This document shows, one piece after another, positions 35,347 to 47,309 of a stretch of DNA of 64,000 nucleotides. Numbering within the stretch: position 1 is the stretch's first letter; the number at the start of each line of letters is the position of its first letter. The notes below the pieces were generated by a model. That model made no database searches and was not told the DNA's origin. It saw nothing but the letters and a program-made list of their open reading frames with translations. The stretch is from NCBI GenBank assembly GCA_039881045.1, contig JAYWVB010000002.1, positions 620,001-684,000 on the forward strand. Direction: 5' to 3'. Origin of the DNA: Chaetomium olivaceum (taxonomy: Eukaryota > Ascomycota > Sordariomycetes > Sordariales > Chaetomiaceae). The translations under genes were made by a program, and so were the position numbers.

Positions 35347-38300
35347 TCACTTCTTTCTTCTTCCCCTCCATTTGACCCCCCCTTTTCTAACTCCCCTCCT
35401 CCTTCCTACCCCCCTCCTCCTCCCCACTCCCATCCTTACCCTTCTCCTCCTCCTTACCCTTCTCCTCCGCCCTCGTCCTCCCCTCCAAAATCCCCCCCCC
35501 AAATCCCTCGCCAGCCCCGCAATCGTGACCCCGCTCGTAATCTTCATCACCGCCACGTCCAGCCCCAGCACCCGCCACGCCCACGCCCGCAATTCCACCG
35601 CCGCCAGCGAGTCCACACCTAGCTCGGCCGGGCTGTGCTCCGGTGTCACGGCCGCTGCCGCTGCTGCATCGTGGTCGTTCTTGTTGTCGTCGTCCTTGTT
35701 GCTGTTGTTGCCGTGGTGCTCCGGCGGCAGCGGTCCGAGTTGCAGCTGTGCGCACAACCGTGTGGCAAGCGCGGCGGAGAGGAGGTTGGTGATGTCCTCA
35801 GCGGTGGAGGCCGCGTCGAGCTGGCAGCGGAGGGTGTGGTATTTCTGCTGTTCGTAGTGGAGCTGGTTGCGCGGGCCGGAGCTGCAGGCGGCAGTACAGA
35901 CGTTGCTACTAGCAGTGGCAGCGGTGGATGAGGACCCGCTGCCGCCATCGTCGTCGCGGCGCGTGAAGTGCGAGAAGCGCGGGTCGCGGTGCCAGGCTAG
36001 GGTCGGGTCGTGCGCGGGGAAGCGGCGCAGGCCGGTGGTGATGTCGTAGACCGGGGATGGGTTGGAAGGGTGGCCGGCGGCAATGGCTTCGGTGAACATG
36101 TGGTGCAGGTCGCGCTCTGAGGTTGGCGGGTAGCCTTCGCGCTCGAGGCCCGAGTAGAGGCCGTCCTTTTCGCGGTGCAGGAAGCCGAGGCCGTAGATTA
36201 CGCCGATGTTGAGGACAGAGCCGGGAGGCCGCGGCGTCGGCGGGAAGCTGCGAGCCCGTTCATGTACATGTTGGCGGTGGCGTAGTTGGACTGTCCGGCG
36301 TGGCCGCCGATGGCAGCGAAGGAGGATGTCATGATGAAGAAGTCCATATCAGGGCTGTCGAAAACCTGGTCCAGGTTCTTGGACCCGACCGTCTTGGGGC
36401 GCATGACCCGGTGCAGTGTTTCCAGTGACATCTGGGAGAACACTCGGTCTTCAAGGACCATGGCGCCGTTAACCACGCCGCCAATGGGGGGTAGGGTTTT
36501 GGCCAGCTTTTTCTTGAAGGACACGACTGACTCGAGACATGTGACATCGAGTACCTCGAAGCGGATGGTGATACCGTTGGCGATCATCTCGGTCTGCCAC
36601 TTCGGCTGCATTTTTGGCGGGTTCCGACTGCAAAGCACAATGTGCCGTGCCCCCTGTTGGACAAAAAGAGTACACAGGCTCTGGCCCAAGTCGCGTGTCA
36701 GACCGGCCAGCACATATGTTTTGGTTGCGCTCAATGCATGCGTGACTGCTAGCGGCTTGACAATATGTGACACCGAGCGTTCGGCCTTCCAATTGATGGT
36801 TTGGAAGGCCTGCAGTGGTGACTTGACCTTTAATAAATCGGGGACTGCAGACATGGCGGGCACGACATCCGTCGGCGAAGCCGCAGTCTCGGCAAGGGCA
36901 AGTGCTACAGCATACTCCCATAGATTGGTCGCCGAAGTATTGCCCCCAATGTTGCTGTTGGGACAAGCTGGGACTGATGAGTAGGCGGTGTACTTGCAGT
37001 TTTTGGGTAAAGTCCGAACCAACAGCTCGGAGAGTTTGCTGGACCCTGCGGACATGTTGAGAATCCAGGTTCCCTCTGGAGGATACAAAGCCTTTATCGC
37101 TCGCGAAGAAGAACGATGATGCAGGTACACAGCCCCAGGCATTTTTGAGCAACGTATTGCATCAGATGAGCACGCGCGCAGGCGGCTATCGCAGTTTCCC
37201 AGAACTTGCTTGAGGCAATTGTAAAACATGGCATCCGGTTCAACCAGAAGAATCGACTGGCCCTGCGTTGCGTTGGCGATATTGAGAGCAACAAGATATC
37301 GGACCAGGAATGCCAGCAAAAGTGGCTGGTTTATGGTGGCGTTAACCATGGTGTTTACACTCGAGGCTGGAACGGCGATGTAAGATGTGTTGCTGTCCGA
37401 TACAGCAATTTGCAGCTTTCCCGTATTTATGTCGTGCCCTATGCACAGATAGGAAGATCCTGATCCGATGTTTACAGCCTCTACAGTGCTGTAGTCGACC
37501 TGTATCGTCCGTTGGCCGGAAGCTATCTCCAGATCTTCGAAGTTCTTAACCTCGATCTCATAGAGACCCGTGTCGGTGTCGTCGTGTTTTACCGGTACAA
37601 TATGCACGACCTTTTCCAGCGTGTTGACAGTGTTTGCCACAATCCGGCGAGGGGCGTTGACCCTGTCGTTGCCTTCTTTCCATGGCACGACCCGAGGAAT
37701 AAGACGACGTCCATTCTCCAGGTAAATCTCGGGCTCGTTGACCCACAGGGCCTTGGTGTTTTCGGGATCCTTAGCTAGGCGATACTTAGTCAACCGGGCA
37801 AAGGTCTCCGTGATTACTTCGACGGCTGGCACAGTCTCAACAGTATCGAGATCAAGCATCTGTAGTGCCAGACCAGGCGTTTCGGCCGTCAGGGTGCGCG
37901 TGAATCCAAAAGAGGCCGCTTGATCGGGATTTTCAAATCGAGCATTATAGGTTACCCAGAGAATAATCATCTCTGGCCTAAAAAGAACTCGAAGAATTTC
38001 CATCCGCTTCTCTGTCATGGTCCCTAAAATGGGCTTGTCCATGTCATTCAAAAGAATCACGGCTGAGAACGATGCTGCAAGTCCAGGATCAAGGGCCTCA
38101 AGAGACTCTGCCCGTTCGACTGCACCACAAGCGCTAGTGAGAAAGGAGCAGATGCCTTCTGAGATGAGCGCTGTCTCCTCCTTCTTTCCACCGATGACTA
38201 GCAAGCGGTCGGTCAGATTGACTCGATGCAAATCGGAAAAGGGATGAAGCAGCAAGCGTTTCTCGGGACAGTCGGCCTGGCGAACGATTATAGAGAAACC

Positions 38301-41300
38301 AGGGGGTAGTATTGGTGTCCGTTCTTCATCGAGTAGCCAAACCCGCACTGGTCCAGGAGGTCAGGCCAGTCGGGGGGCGAGAGCGGATAGGTCGTGCCGT
38401 CCGAGATGCCGGCATAACGCCGAATCCTGTCCTTGAGAGGGCTCCGAGACACATTGAGTAGCACCAGGAAGCCCCCTCGCCGCATCATCCGTCTAACAAG
38501 CTTGAAGATGCTCGCGGTCTTCTGTGGCTCAATTACCGAAGTCGCCAGCAGCACTAAATCGTATGAGCCGCGCTCATCCGGCTCACTTTTGCTCAGATCA
38601 AGCTTGTCCACCATCAGCTTCCTGCGGGACCTGTCGTTCGGCGGGATCCGGTAGTCGAGATTACTCTCTAGAGCGGTCCCGGCCCGGTACCGGACAAAGG
38701 AGCTGCCCAAACCTGTTAGAATGTGCTCGGTCAAGCCCATCTCGGGGTCTGTGAGCCCCAGAACGCTCATCCTCGGGTACTTGTGTGCAATCTGGCCCAC
38801 AACTCGGGAAACATGTTGCTGAAAGCCTACAAGCTGATGCGCCTCCTCCACAATGGCCGGCAGCATTCCCACGAGGCCTTCCGGCAAGTTCTTGCCCAGC
38901 TCGCGGATGAAATCTAGGGCAACGAAGTGCGGAGAAGACTGGAGAAATTTGTCGATAGTCTCCTCCGTATCTTGGGGCCATGAGGTTGGGGGGAACAGGT
39001 TCTCTGCCCGTTCTAGGAGCAGACCCAGCGTGGGAGAACGCGGCCGGGTGAGAGGTGTTTGGTTGACGTAGAAAGCGGCGACCCGCTCGCAGCTCTTAGC
39101 CAGCATCGGGTTTGCCGCTTCCATGTCGACGGTCTCGGTAGACACAATCTCGGCATCCGGATCGACGTCGAACTTGGTTGTCAGATAGAGCTCATAGTCC
39201 TCCTCTGGTTTTGTCGAGCTAATGGAACCAACTGTCAGGCCCTCCACCTGGATCTCCATGTCTCCGTCGGGGTTGAAGATTTCAATGTCCGCGGTAAAAG
39301 ACGCAGCGGTGTGTGTGGTGATGGGCATCGACTTGGTCATGTAGGCGTCGACTACGAGCCTGTCCTCGCTGGCGTTCTTGATGTCACAGTTGGACATGTT
39401 AAAGCGGAGACACCCAATATCCATGGGTAAAAATGAGTTCCAAATGGTATTATCGCCAGGAGAAGAGATGGTGACGAAGGCGGTCTGCAGGCAGCTGTCC
39501 AGTGTTGCTGGGCTGATGCTCAAGGAAGTGGTGTCCTCCTCGTGGTACTTCTTCAGGGTGCCCGAAGCGAAGTTGTACCGCCGCTCAAGTGTCTCCAAGC
39601 CCTTGAAAGCCGACGTGTAAACCAGTCCGGTATCAGCCATCATGTCATAAAAGCTTCTGGGGTTGGCGTGTAGTGTCTCGGCCCGATCCAACGGTCGTGA
39701 CGGCAAGGCGTCTGCGGACGGTTCTCCAAGGGTCATGGTAACACTTCCGCTGAAGTTCTTGTTCATATCCGAGCGCCCATCCGCAATAGCAGAAGTCAGC
39801 GTGAAAGTGGCCTCAATGGTGTCTGGCGATTCATGTTCGATGGTCAGGCTGAACAAGACCTCGACGCCAGGCGCATTCTGCTCCAGGATGAGGCCGCTAA
39901 AGAACTTCAGGTCGCGGAGTTCAACAACAGAAGCCTGGCGGCCAGCGAGAGCGACCCGTGACGCGTCCAAGGCCATGATTATGTAGGCTGATGCCGGCAG
40001 CAACGCCTCGCCCTGAAAGCTGTGATGTCTAACCCACGAGATTTTGTCGAATTTGAGGATGTTGCGCCATCTCAGCTGGTGTTTGTTGTCGTCGCGAGCC
40101 CGGACGCCGAGAAGCTCGTGGGGCTTGTCGGACTTGAAATGATACTGGCGAGAAATCCGCGACTCCCGATAAAAGACTTGGGAGTGGTCCCATGGGTATG
40201 TCGGCGGGTCAGCAAGCCGGGTGTTGACGAGTTGAGGTTGCAGTGATCCGGAAACAAAGTCCCGAATCTGAGGAGACGAGGATCCGAAATTAGTCCACAT
40301 AAAGCCGAGGAAGTCTGCAAATGCCTCACGGTCGTCCAATTTGCGGTTAAGCAAACCGGAGTATGGCATGACGGGCATGTTCTTAGCTTTCATAATCCGA
40401 GCAACAGGATTCATCAGTGCTGGATGTGGCCCGACCTCAATGCCGCAATCGAAAGGACCGAACGTCTCGAGGGCGGTAGAAACGGCCTCGTGAAAGAGGA
40501 CTGGCCCGACCATGTTGTCTTTCCAATAAGAACCGGCAAGCTCAAGAGGACCCGGTTCTCCGGCGCCGAAAACACTCGAGACCCATATGGTTCCGTTTCC
40601 CTTTGTCGATGCAATGTGGCAGGACTCTAAGGCCTTGAGGTACTCGACTGAAGGAAAGGTCATGTGAGGGGAATGATATGCCGTGTCGACAAACACAGGA
40701 CGCGCAAACCTTGACCTGTCGGTTAAGTCTTTACACGCTTCTTCAACAGCATCAATGTCGCCAGAGAGAGTGATGCTGGATGGTGCGTTGCTGGCCGCGA
40801 CCCACAACCGGTTAGAATACTGCGGGCTGGCACAGAGCTCTTCGCCTTCTTCTTTTGACAAGCCCGCGGCCAACATTGCACCCTTGACCCGGTTAACACC
40901 GCAGGCCTTGTACACGCTCATACCGCGATAGTGCGAGATCAGAATGGCATCGCGTATGCAGATCTTGCCGGCCGCATATGCCGCAGCAATCTCGCCAGAA
41001 GAGTGGCCCACAACGGTGTGGAAGGTGATGCCGAGGTGGCGGAGAAGCTCGATTAGAGCTAGCTGGATCGCGGTGCAAAGACATTGTGACACGGATGCCA
41101 TCTTGACCCGAGACAAATGGTCATCAGCCAAAATCTCCTTCTCGAGCGTCCATGAAGGCGGATCAGGACATGTTTGGAGAATCTTGTCCAGAGACCGGAT
41201 GGTGTCGGCATAGGGCCTGCAAGAAAGCAACAGGCCCCGCGACATAGTAGCCCACTGGGCACCCTGGCCGGTGAAAATGCCGAGGATCTTGGGTTGCTCA

Positions 41301-43055
41301 TTGGGAAGCCGGACGCGGACCCCGAGCGTGACACCGGGCGAGGTTTCGGTTTTGGCAACGAGAGAGTTGAGCTTGTCGACAAGGCCGGCCACGGAAGGGC
41401 TGGAGACAGAAAGGCGAAACGAAAACGCCGTCCGCCGGGCATAGGTATGCCAAGCTACTTCTTCGGCGCCAGGTGCGTCGAGCCGAGCAAGATAGTTGCG
41501 ATACGACTTGACGACGGCAACCAGCGACTTCTGAGAAGGGGCCGAAAGAACAAGAGGAAGACAAACCCGGCTTTTCTCTGCGCAAGCGCGAGACTGGAGA
41601 GGAGTAAGTAACGGAAGAAACGAGCTGAAGGTTTTGGCATTTGGGCTATGCACCTTGGGGATATATTGCTCAACAATGACGTGTGAGTTTGTGCCTCCAA
41701 ACCCGAACGAGTTGACGCTTCCACGCCTGGGCTGGCCAACTGGAACGGCTGGCCAGGGGACGGTAGAAGTAGGAATCAGCAAGTTGCTGTAGTAACTCTC
41801 AACAGTTGGGTTGAGCTTCTCGAAATGGAGATTTGGGGGCACCAAACCATGGCGCATGCTCTGAATCACCTTCAGGAGGCCAGCAAGGCCAGCGGCGCCT
41901 TCAGTATGGCCGATCACGGTCTTGATCGAACCGACCAGCAATTTGCTGTCGGAACGATCGTTGCTGCCGTTACCAAAAAACGCGTTTTCGATGGCGCGTG
42001 CCTCATTAGGGTCCCCGGCGCTGGTACCGGTACCGTGAGCTTCAAAGTACTGACAGCGATCCTCGGAGCTGTTGGGGTCTAAGCCAGCGCGCCGGTAAGT
42101 GTCCTGGATCAAGCGCGATTGGGCTTCCCAGTTCGGCATGGTGATACCACGTGAGCGGCCGTCCGAGTTGACGCCGGTTTCGCGAATGACGGCTTCAATG
42201 TGATCGCCGTCGGCGAGAGCCTGGCTCAGTGTTTTGATGAACATGGCAACGACGCCTTCGCCACGGGCGTAGCCATCAGCGCCAGCGTCCCACATGCGGC
42301 AGTGGCCCGACGGGCTCAGCATGTGCAGGTTTGATTCGACGACAAATTGCTCCGGGGTAAGAATCAGATTTGCGCCGGTCACGCAGGCCATATTGGACTC
42401 TCCCGAACGTAAGCTCAAGACAGCCTGGTGAAGGGCGACGAGGCTGGATGAGCATGCCGTGTCAATGGTCATGGAGGGACCCTGGAAGTTGAAGAAATAT
42501 GAAATCCGATTTGACAGAATTGAGCGCGCGTTTCCAGTGGCGTAGTACTGGCTTGTGTCGAGTTCGTCGCGCTGAGAGAGGGTGTCGTAGTCGCCAGTCA
42601 TGAGGCCGGCAAACACGGCAACCTTGTCGCCGGAGTACTGTTGGAGGGTGTAACCGGCCGAGTCAAGGGCCTCGTACACCACCTCGAGCATCATGCGCTG
42701 CTGGGGGTCAATGGCCTCGGCCTCTCTGGGGAAGATGTTGAAAAAGCTGGTGTCGAATACGCGATGGTCTTGCTCGATGAAGTACGCTTTGGGAGAGTTG
42801 GTCGTGCCATGGTACTCTCCATCAGGGTGATAAAAGGCCTATCAAATGTTAACAATAATTATTAGGTGAAGTGGTATGGCATATTTGGATGTAACTTACC
42901 TTGATGTTAAAGCGGGAAGGGGGAATTTCTCGACTCAAGTCGGTAGGGTTGGTCAGGAGCTGCCACAGCCGCGACGGTGTCGTAGCATCGCCAGCGAAGC
43001 GACAGCTCGTCCCAATAACTGCAATTGGTTCCGCCATGATATTCTTGTATGACAT
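35347..43055 (-). CDS. Highly reducing polyketide synthase, KS-AT-DH-(MT)-(ER)-KR-ACP, two frame breaks
   Basis: Iterative type I synthase of about 2549 aa. Exon 1 is 43055-42900, a 61-nt intron follows, and exon 2 is 42838-35347. An ATG at 43037 is an alternative start. KS: DTACSSSLVALHQ, EAHGTGTSAGDP, IGHTEGAAG. AT: GQGAQW and GHSSGEIAAAYAAG. DH: HHSFQGEALLPAS. A methyltransferase-like stretch has LTDPEMGL where the SAM motif should be. The enoylreductase-like part lacks a nucleotide-binding GxGxxG. KR: VLAGLTRDLGQSL and SNYATANMYM. ACP: LGVDSLAAVEL. Breaks: one C missing at the run 38302-38306, and one base at 36221-36222 (RGLP to GSVLNIGV). The exon sum fits three only with both restored. 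Sequence style is like LovB and PKS-NRPS enzymes, but no NRPS follows. It makes a reduced chain, possibly helped by a trans enoylreductase not seen here. Confidence 0.92.
35387..35520 (-). repeat. Purine-rich low-complexity 3' end of the reducing PKS
   Basis: GGA/AGG-type repeats on the coding strand. They encode an Arg/Gly-rich tail (or, one frame over, a Glu/Gly/Lys-rich tail) after the ACP. A C9 run (plus strand) at about 35492-35500 makes the true reading frame uncertain. Confidence 0.6.
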
Positions 43056-46026
43056 GATGTCGTCAGTCGTCTGGTTGAAGGGGATAAACAGGCGCAAACG
43101 CCTCCAAACGGAGGTGAAATCCAATCGAAGTAATCTATTCGCTGGAGAACAAAAGTCGGTCGACAGTCGTACATGGGAGTGTGAGTGATTGCTCTAAATT
43201 GACAATCGAAACGATAAGGGAAAAGGGTATCGCAATGAACACTCGGGTATAACGACGAAGTCGAAAGACGTTTGGGTTGTTGTACTGTGTGGGAGGGAGA
43301 GAGGACTCGGGCAAGGACAATAAAAACAGGGCGGTACTGCGTAGCACACAGTATATATCGGGATAAATTTCTTGCAAGCCAATGTGATAGAGGGATGGAT
43401 GTGTGATGGAGAACAACCATGCTGTCCAGCCCTTAAGTAGCAAGGGTCTAAGCCAAGTTTTTCAAAGAGCCTCGGCTCCAGAACTCGAAGGAGGAAGGAG
43501 CAATACCGTATTTGGGACACTGTCAGAACACCACAAATAAGAAACCACCTCAGTTTTTGAGTAAAATTTACTTGATACACACACCGAGAGTTAACATGTG
43601 AGAGAGGTTATTGCCGTGCGGTGATGTAGGTTGGTTCCTTCGCCTACACCACAGTGTTATTATTTGCTTACTTTCTTGGAGCCCGACCAATGGAACCCGA
43701 CACACTCGACGCGTTTCGCTTCCCCTCACTCCCCAATATCAAAGCCACGAGGCGTCACTTCCAACTTCTCAAGCCTCCTAGGTGAATGCCCGATCATGTG
43801 GTGGTCGAATGACGTCGTCTGCCGTTATTATCTGGGCAGTCTTCATCAGCCGCTTCACCGCGCGCCTTCCTGGTGCTTGACCTCCAGGGCTACTTCTTAG
43901 TAATTTTTGTTGGATTGCCTTGAAATTCAAGCTCCATGGGTTTAGGGTGTCCGTCTTCTTGTGGAGAGCGGAGCAGCCATCGGGCCGAGTGGGCGGGGAA
44001 CGATAACATCACAAGGAGTAATCACAAGAAGAACGTGGCTTTAAATCGTAGGTCTAGCAACCCTTCGATAGAAGCAGACTATATGCTAGCACTAAAAGCA
44101 CAAGATTCCCCGTCTTGCTCTCTGCTCCACGATAAGCTCACCCATCCCCTCATCTTTCAGGGGTATAATGAGCGACGGGGCCAAGCCGCCACACGGCACG
44201 AACTTCCAACCTTTAGACCTTCATTCTTCAAGTCAGCCAGTTGTGATAGGTAGTTATTAAAAGTAACTCTAATTGAACACCGCTGGTTGTGAGTTCTTGA
44301 ATCTAATATATCTCAGCATGCCCAAAATCAGCAAGCATGTGCCGGTAGGGTTTACCACAGCGTGATGTCACATCGAAACATCCCGAGAAGAAATTAGTTT
44401 GAGGTGACTTACAAACCCCTCGATGTTACACACATGCCGTGCCTCGAGTCAATGTCTTCCGTGTAACCAGCCCAGCCCCAGATCTCTGAACCGTCGCGCG
44501 GCGCATCCAGACACGAAACATCAGGTTTCTGCCGTGCCTTCAACCATGGCAGTATCAGAACAGCTGAGGGGTGCCGTAACGGGGAACTTGAAGCCCAGCT
44601 TGCAAGAAGAAGCGGCAGAATGTCCAGGACTCCATGTAACGGTCCCAGGAGTATATTGCAACTATCTGGTGACGACTCTACGAGTACACTAAGCTTGAAG
44701 AAGAAAAGGAAAGATGAGAGAGTCTGGCAGCTCGTGGGGCTGCTTTATGATCGTGAGTGCGGTGGCCCGAGCGCATTGCTAGAATGTTCGGTGCGCTGTG
44801 GGGCAACTGGGAATAGCTTCATCCAGGGGTTCGGTGGACCGTGCTTGTACGTGAGCTGGCCGAGGGTTACCGAGGCTCACCTCGGGCACAGCCCGTTACA
44901 CTCCAGACACTTTATAGCATTCACCATCACTCGACCCATGTCGTCGGTTGGCACTACCATGTTCAAAAGGCACCGGCATCGAGGATATCAATGCCGAAAA
45001 CACCAAACAACGTCCACAACGCCCCATCTGCCGCTCGCTTACTCTGTTCGTAAACTTCCCCGCAGCCTGGACGGCGTCCATCGACTGACCTTAGCTCTCC
45101 TTTTGCAATCCATTGCGTCAACTCACCGGCTGCTGCTTCACCGGAAGTGGGTTAGTTCTATGATGCAAATGTGTTGCAGCCGCGGTGGGACATCAATCCG
45201 GAATCGAGATGAGGATAAAACCGGACACGAGCAACAAAGTGATACAAGAACAGACAATTGAACAATCATGAACAAACACGGTATATGTGGGTTGCTAAAG
45301 CCGAGAAAATTCGGTCTGGTCTCCGGTTGTGACCGGTTCAGATGTGTACCCCGGATGGACCAGGACAAAGGGACAGAGGTTGACATGCTGAGGTCATGGC
45401 GAGGTGGGAGGAAGACGCCGTCCAGTTGGCGCGCAGCAAGGGAGACAAACGGCTGGCAGCCACTGGCACCCAGCTGGGTTAGCGGCCAGCCAGCCCCGAA
45501 CTGAAATGGCCCCGCCCTGATTGGCCGCGACGTGCCGGCCCACAACGGTTTCTGCACCCGGTCGGCGCCAGCACTTGGAAATCCGCCAGTCACGGCTTGG
45601 CATCCTCCGCGGAGGAACAACAACAAGATGGAGCGGGGTTAAAGCAAGATGGTACCAGCCGTTCCTCGATTGGGAATAGGAAACGGGAGGCGTGCCCGGA
45701 ACTGACCGTTGGGCGGCCACATCGACTCCTTACAAAAGGGTCGGGCGCCCCGAAACCTGGAGGGGAAGAGTGAGGACTGGTCACACGCCAACGGTGAACC
45801 TGGAACAAGCGATTGAGAGAGAGAAGAGATGATACTTCGATTCTGTTTCCGTCGATCCCACACATAGCTATCTAGCTATCCCTATTATCTTACCAAGTCA
45901 TTCATTTATAAACAGTAAGAAACAATGACCAAAGAACTCAGATCCGTTACTCCAAATCCCATCCCGCTAAGCCGTCCCTCTACCCAGCCCCCATCCCCCA
46001 TCCCCCATCTCCCACTAACACCCACC
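43056..46026. other. Large 3-kb intergenic region
   Basis: Between the reducing PKS start and the flavohaemoglobin stop. A TATATA at 43352-43357 could belong to the PKS promoter (about 300 bp upstream of the start). An open frame at 44620-45261 has no motif, no conserved-looking composition and no intron context, so I do not call it. Confidence 0.5.
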
Positions 46027-47309
46027 TCAAGCAGGAACATCACCAGTAGCGAACAACTCCAAAAAGATCCTACTCCTATCCACCCCCAACCCGACCAACG
46101 CAGCAGCACGCACATCGATCATGAACGGCTCCGGCCCACAGATGAAGTACTCGGCCGCCGGGTTCCCGACAAAGAGATCCCGATCACGGTCCAGCTTGGC
46201 AAGGTCAAGGCGCATATCGCCAAACTCATAGTTCACGCCCGCCTGGTCTTCAGGGCCGAGGTTGCGCAAAAACACATTCGCCGTCACGCTCTCGTTCTCG
46301 CGGCAGATCTGTCGCACGGCGTCGCCGAACGGCTGTGCCGCGCTCGACCGCGCCGAGTGGATCCACGACACGGGCCGTTTGACGGCCGGGCGGGGCCGGC
46401 CCGCGGTGGTGGTGAGGCTGTCGAGGATGGCTTTGAGCGGGGTGGCGCCGACGCCCGCTGAGATGAGTACCGCGGGTACGCCTTCCTTGGTGGTGTCGGT
46501 CGGGTCAACGAAGAACTCGCCCTGCGGGTGGGAGAGTTCGACCTCGTCGCCGACGGCAAACTTGGCGTGCAGCATGTTGGATGATGCCCGGGACGTCCGG
46601 TCTTGGCGGTTGGCGGTGGCTTCTTCCTTCTTCACGCTGATGCGGTAGTACTCGCCCTTGGGGTTGGGCCTTCGCTGAGGGAGTACTGGCGGCTCTGGAG
46701 GTAGCCCAGTTCGGGGACAAAGACCTGCAGGCTGACATACTGGCCCGGGAAGAAGGTGGGCAGCGGGGTGTTGCTGTCGGCAGGGGCAAGGTAAAAGCTC
46801 GTGATGGCGTTGCTCTCCTGCACCTTGCGCGCGATGCGGAACTTGCGCCAGCCGACCCAGTTCTCGGCTGCGTTGGCCTTGTACATCTCGCCCTCGCGGT
46901 TGATGAACACGCCTGCGAGCACGCCGTACGCGGCGACCCAGGCGTCGACGATCTCGGGCGTGGCGGCGTCGCCAAGGACCTGCCCGATGGCCTGGATCAG
47001 GTACTTGCCGACGACGTCGTACTGGGCCGGGGTCACCTGCAGCGAGACGTGCTTATGGGCGATGCGCTCGACTGCGTGCTTCAGCTTGGGGAGGTCGTCG
47101 ATGTACGTGGCGTACCCCAGCACGGCACCGGCGAGAGCCCGCGGCTGCCGGCCAGTCACCTGGCTGGTGTTGCTGAAGACGTTGTGGAGGTCCGGGTTCT
47201 CCCGAAGCAGGTTCTCATAAAAGACGGTGGTGATGGTGACGCCATGCTCCTGGAGGACAGGCGCCGTCGCCTTGACGATGGCAATCTGGCTTTCGGTGAC
47301 AGAAGCCAT
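46027..47309 (-). CDS. Flavohaemoglobin (nitric oxide dioxygenase), frame break near 46,664
   Basis: Converts NO and O2 to nitrate using NAD(P)H. 427 aa if one base is restored; no intron. N-terminal globin: FYENLLRENPDLHNVF, with the proximal His region AHKHVSLQVTPAQY. Then the FAD-binding barrel (FFPGQYVSLQVFV, SRQYSLSEGP) and the NAD-binding domain (LISAGVGATPLKAIL, EYFICGPEPFMIDV), ending FLELFATGDVPA. The frame changes between SLSEGP and NPKGEYYRISVKKEE near 46,664, at a CCC run that seems one C short. The start MASVTESQIAIVKATAP is the usual one. The enzyme is cytosolic or mitochondrial and protects against nitrosative stress. Confidence 0.95.

Noticed and set aside
35347..43055. Reading the reducing PKS as a PKS-NRPS hybrid
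   Set aside because: The ACP is followed directly by low-complexity sequence and a stop; no condensation or adenylation motifs are present downstream.
2546..43055. NR-PKS and reducing PKS as one dual-synthase resorcylic-lactone-type cluster
   Set aside because: They are about 27 kb apart with unrelated genes between; only the unusual SAT motif hints at it.
44620..45261. Plus-strand open frame of 213 codons
   Set aside because: No motif, mixed composition and no splice or promoter support.
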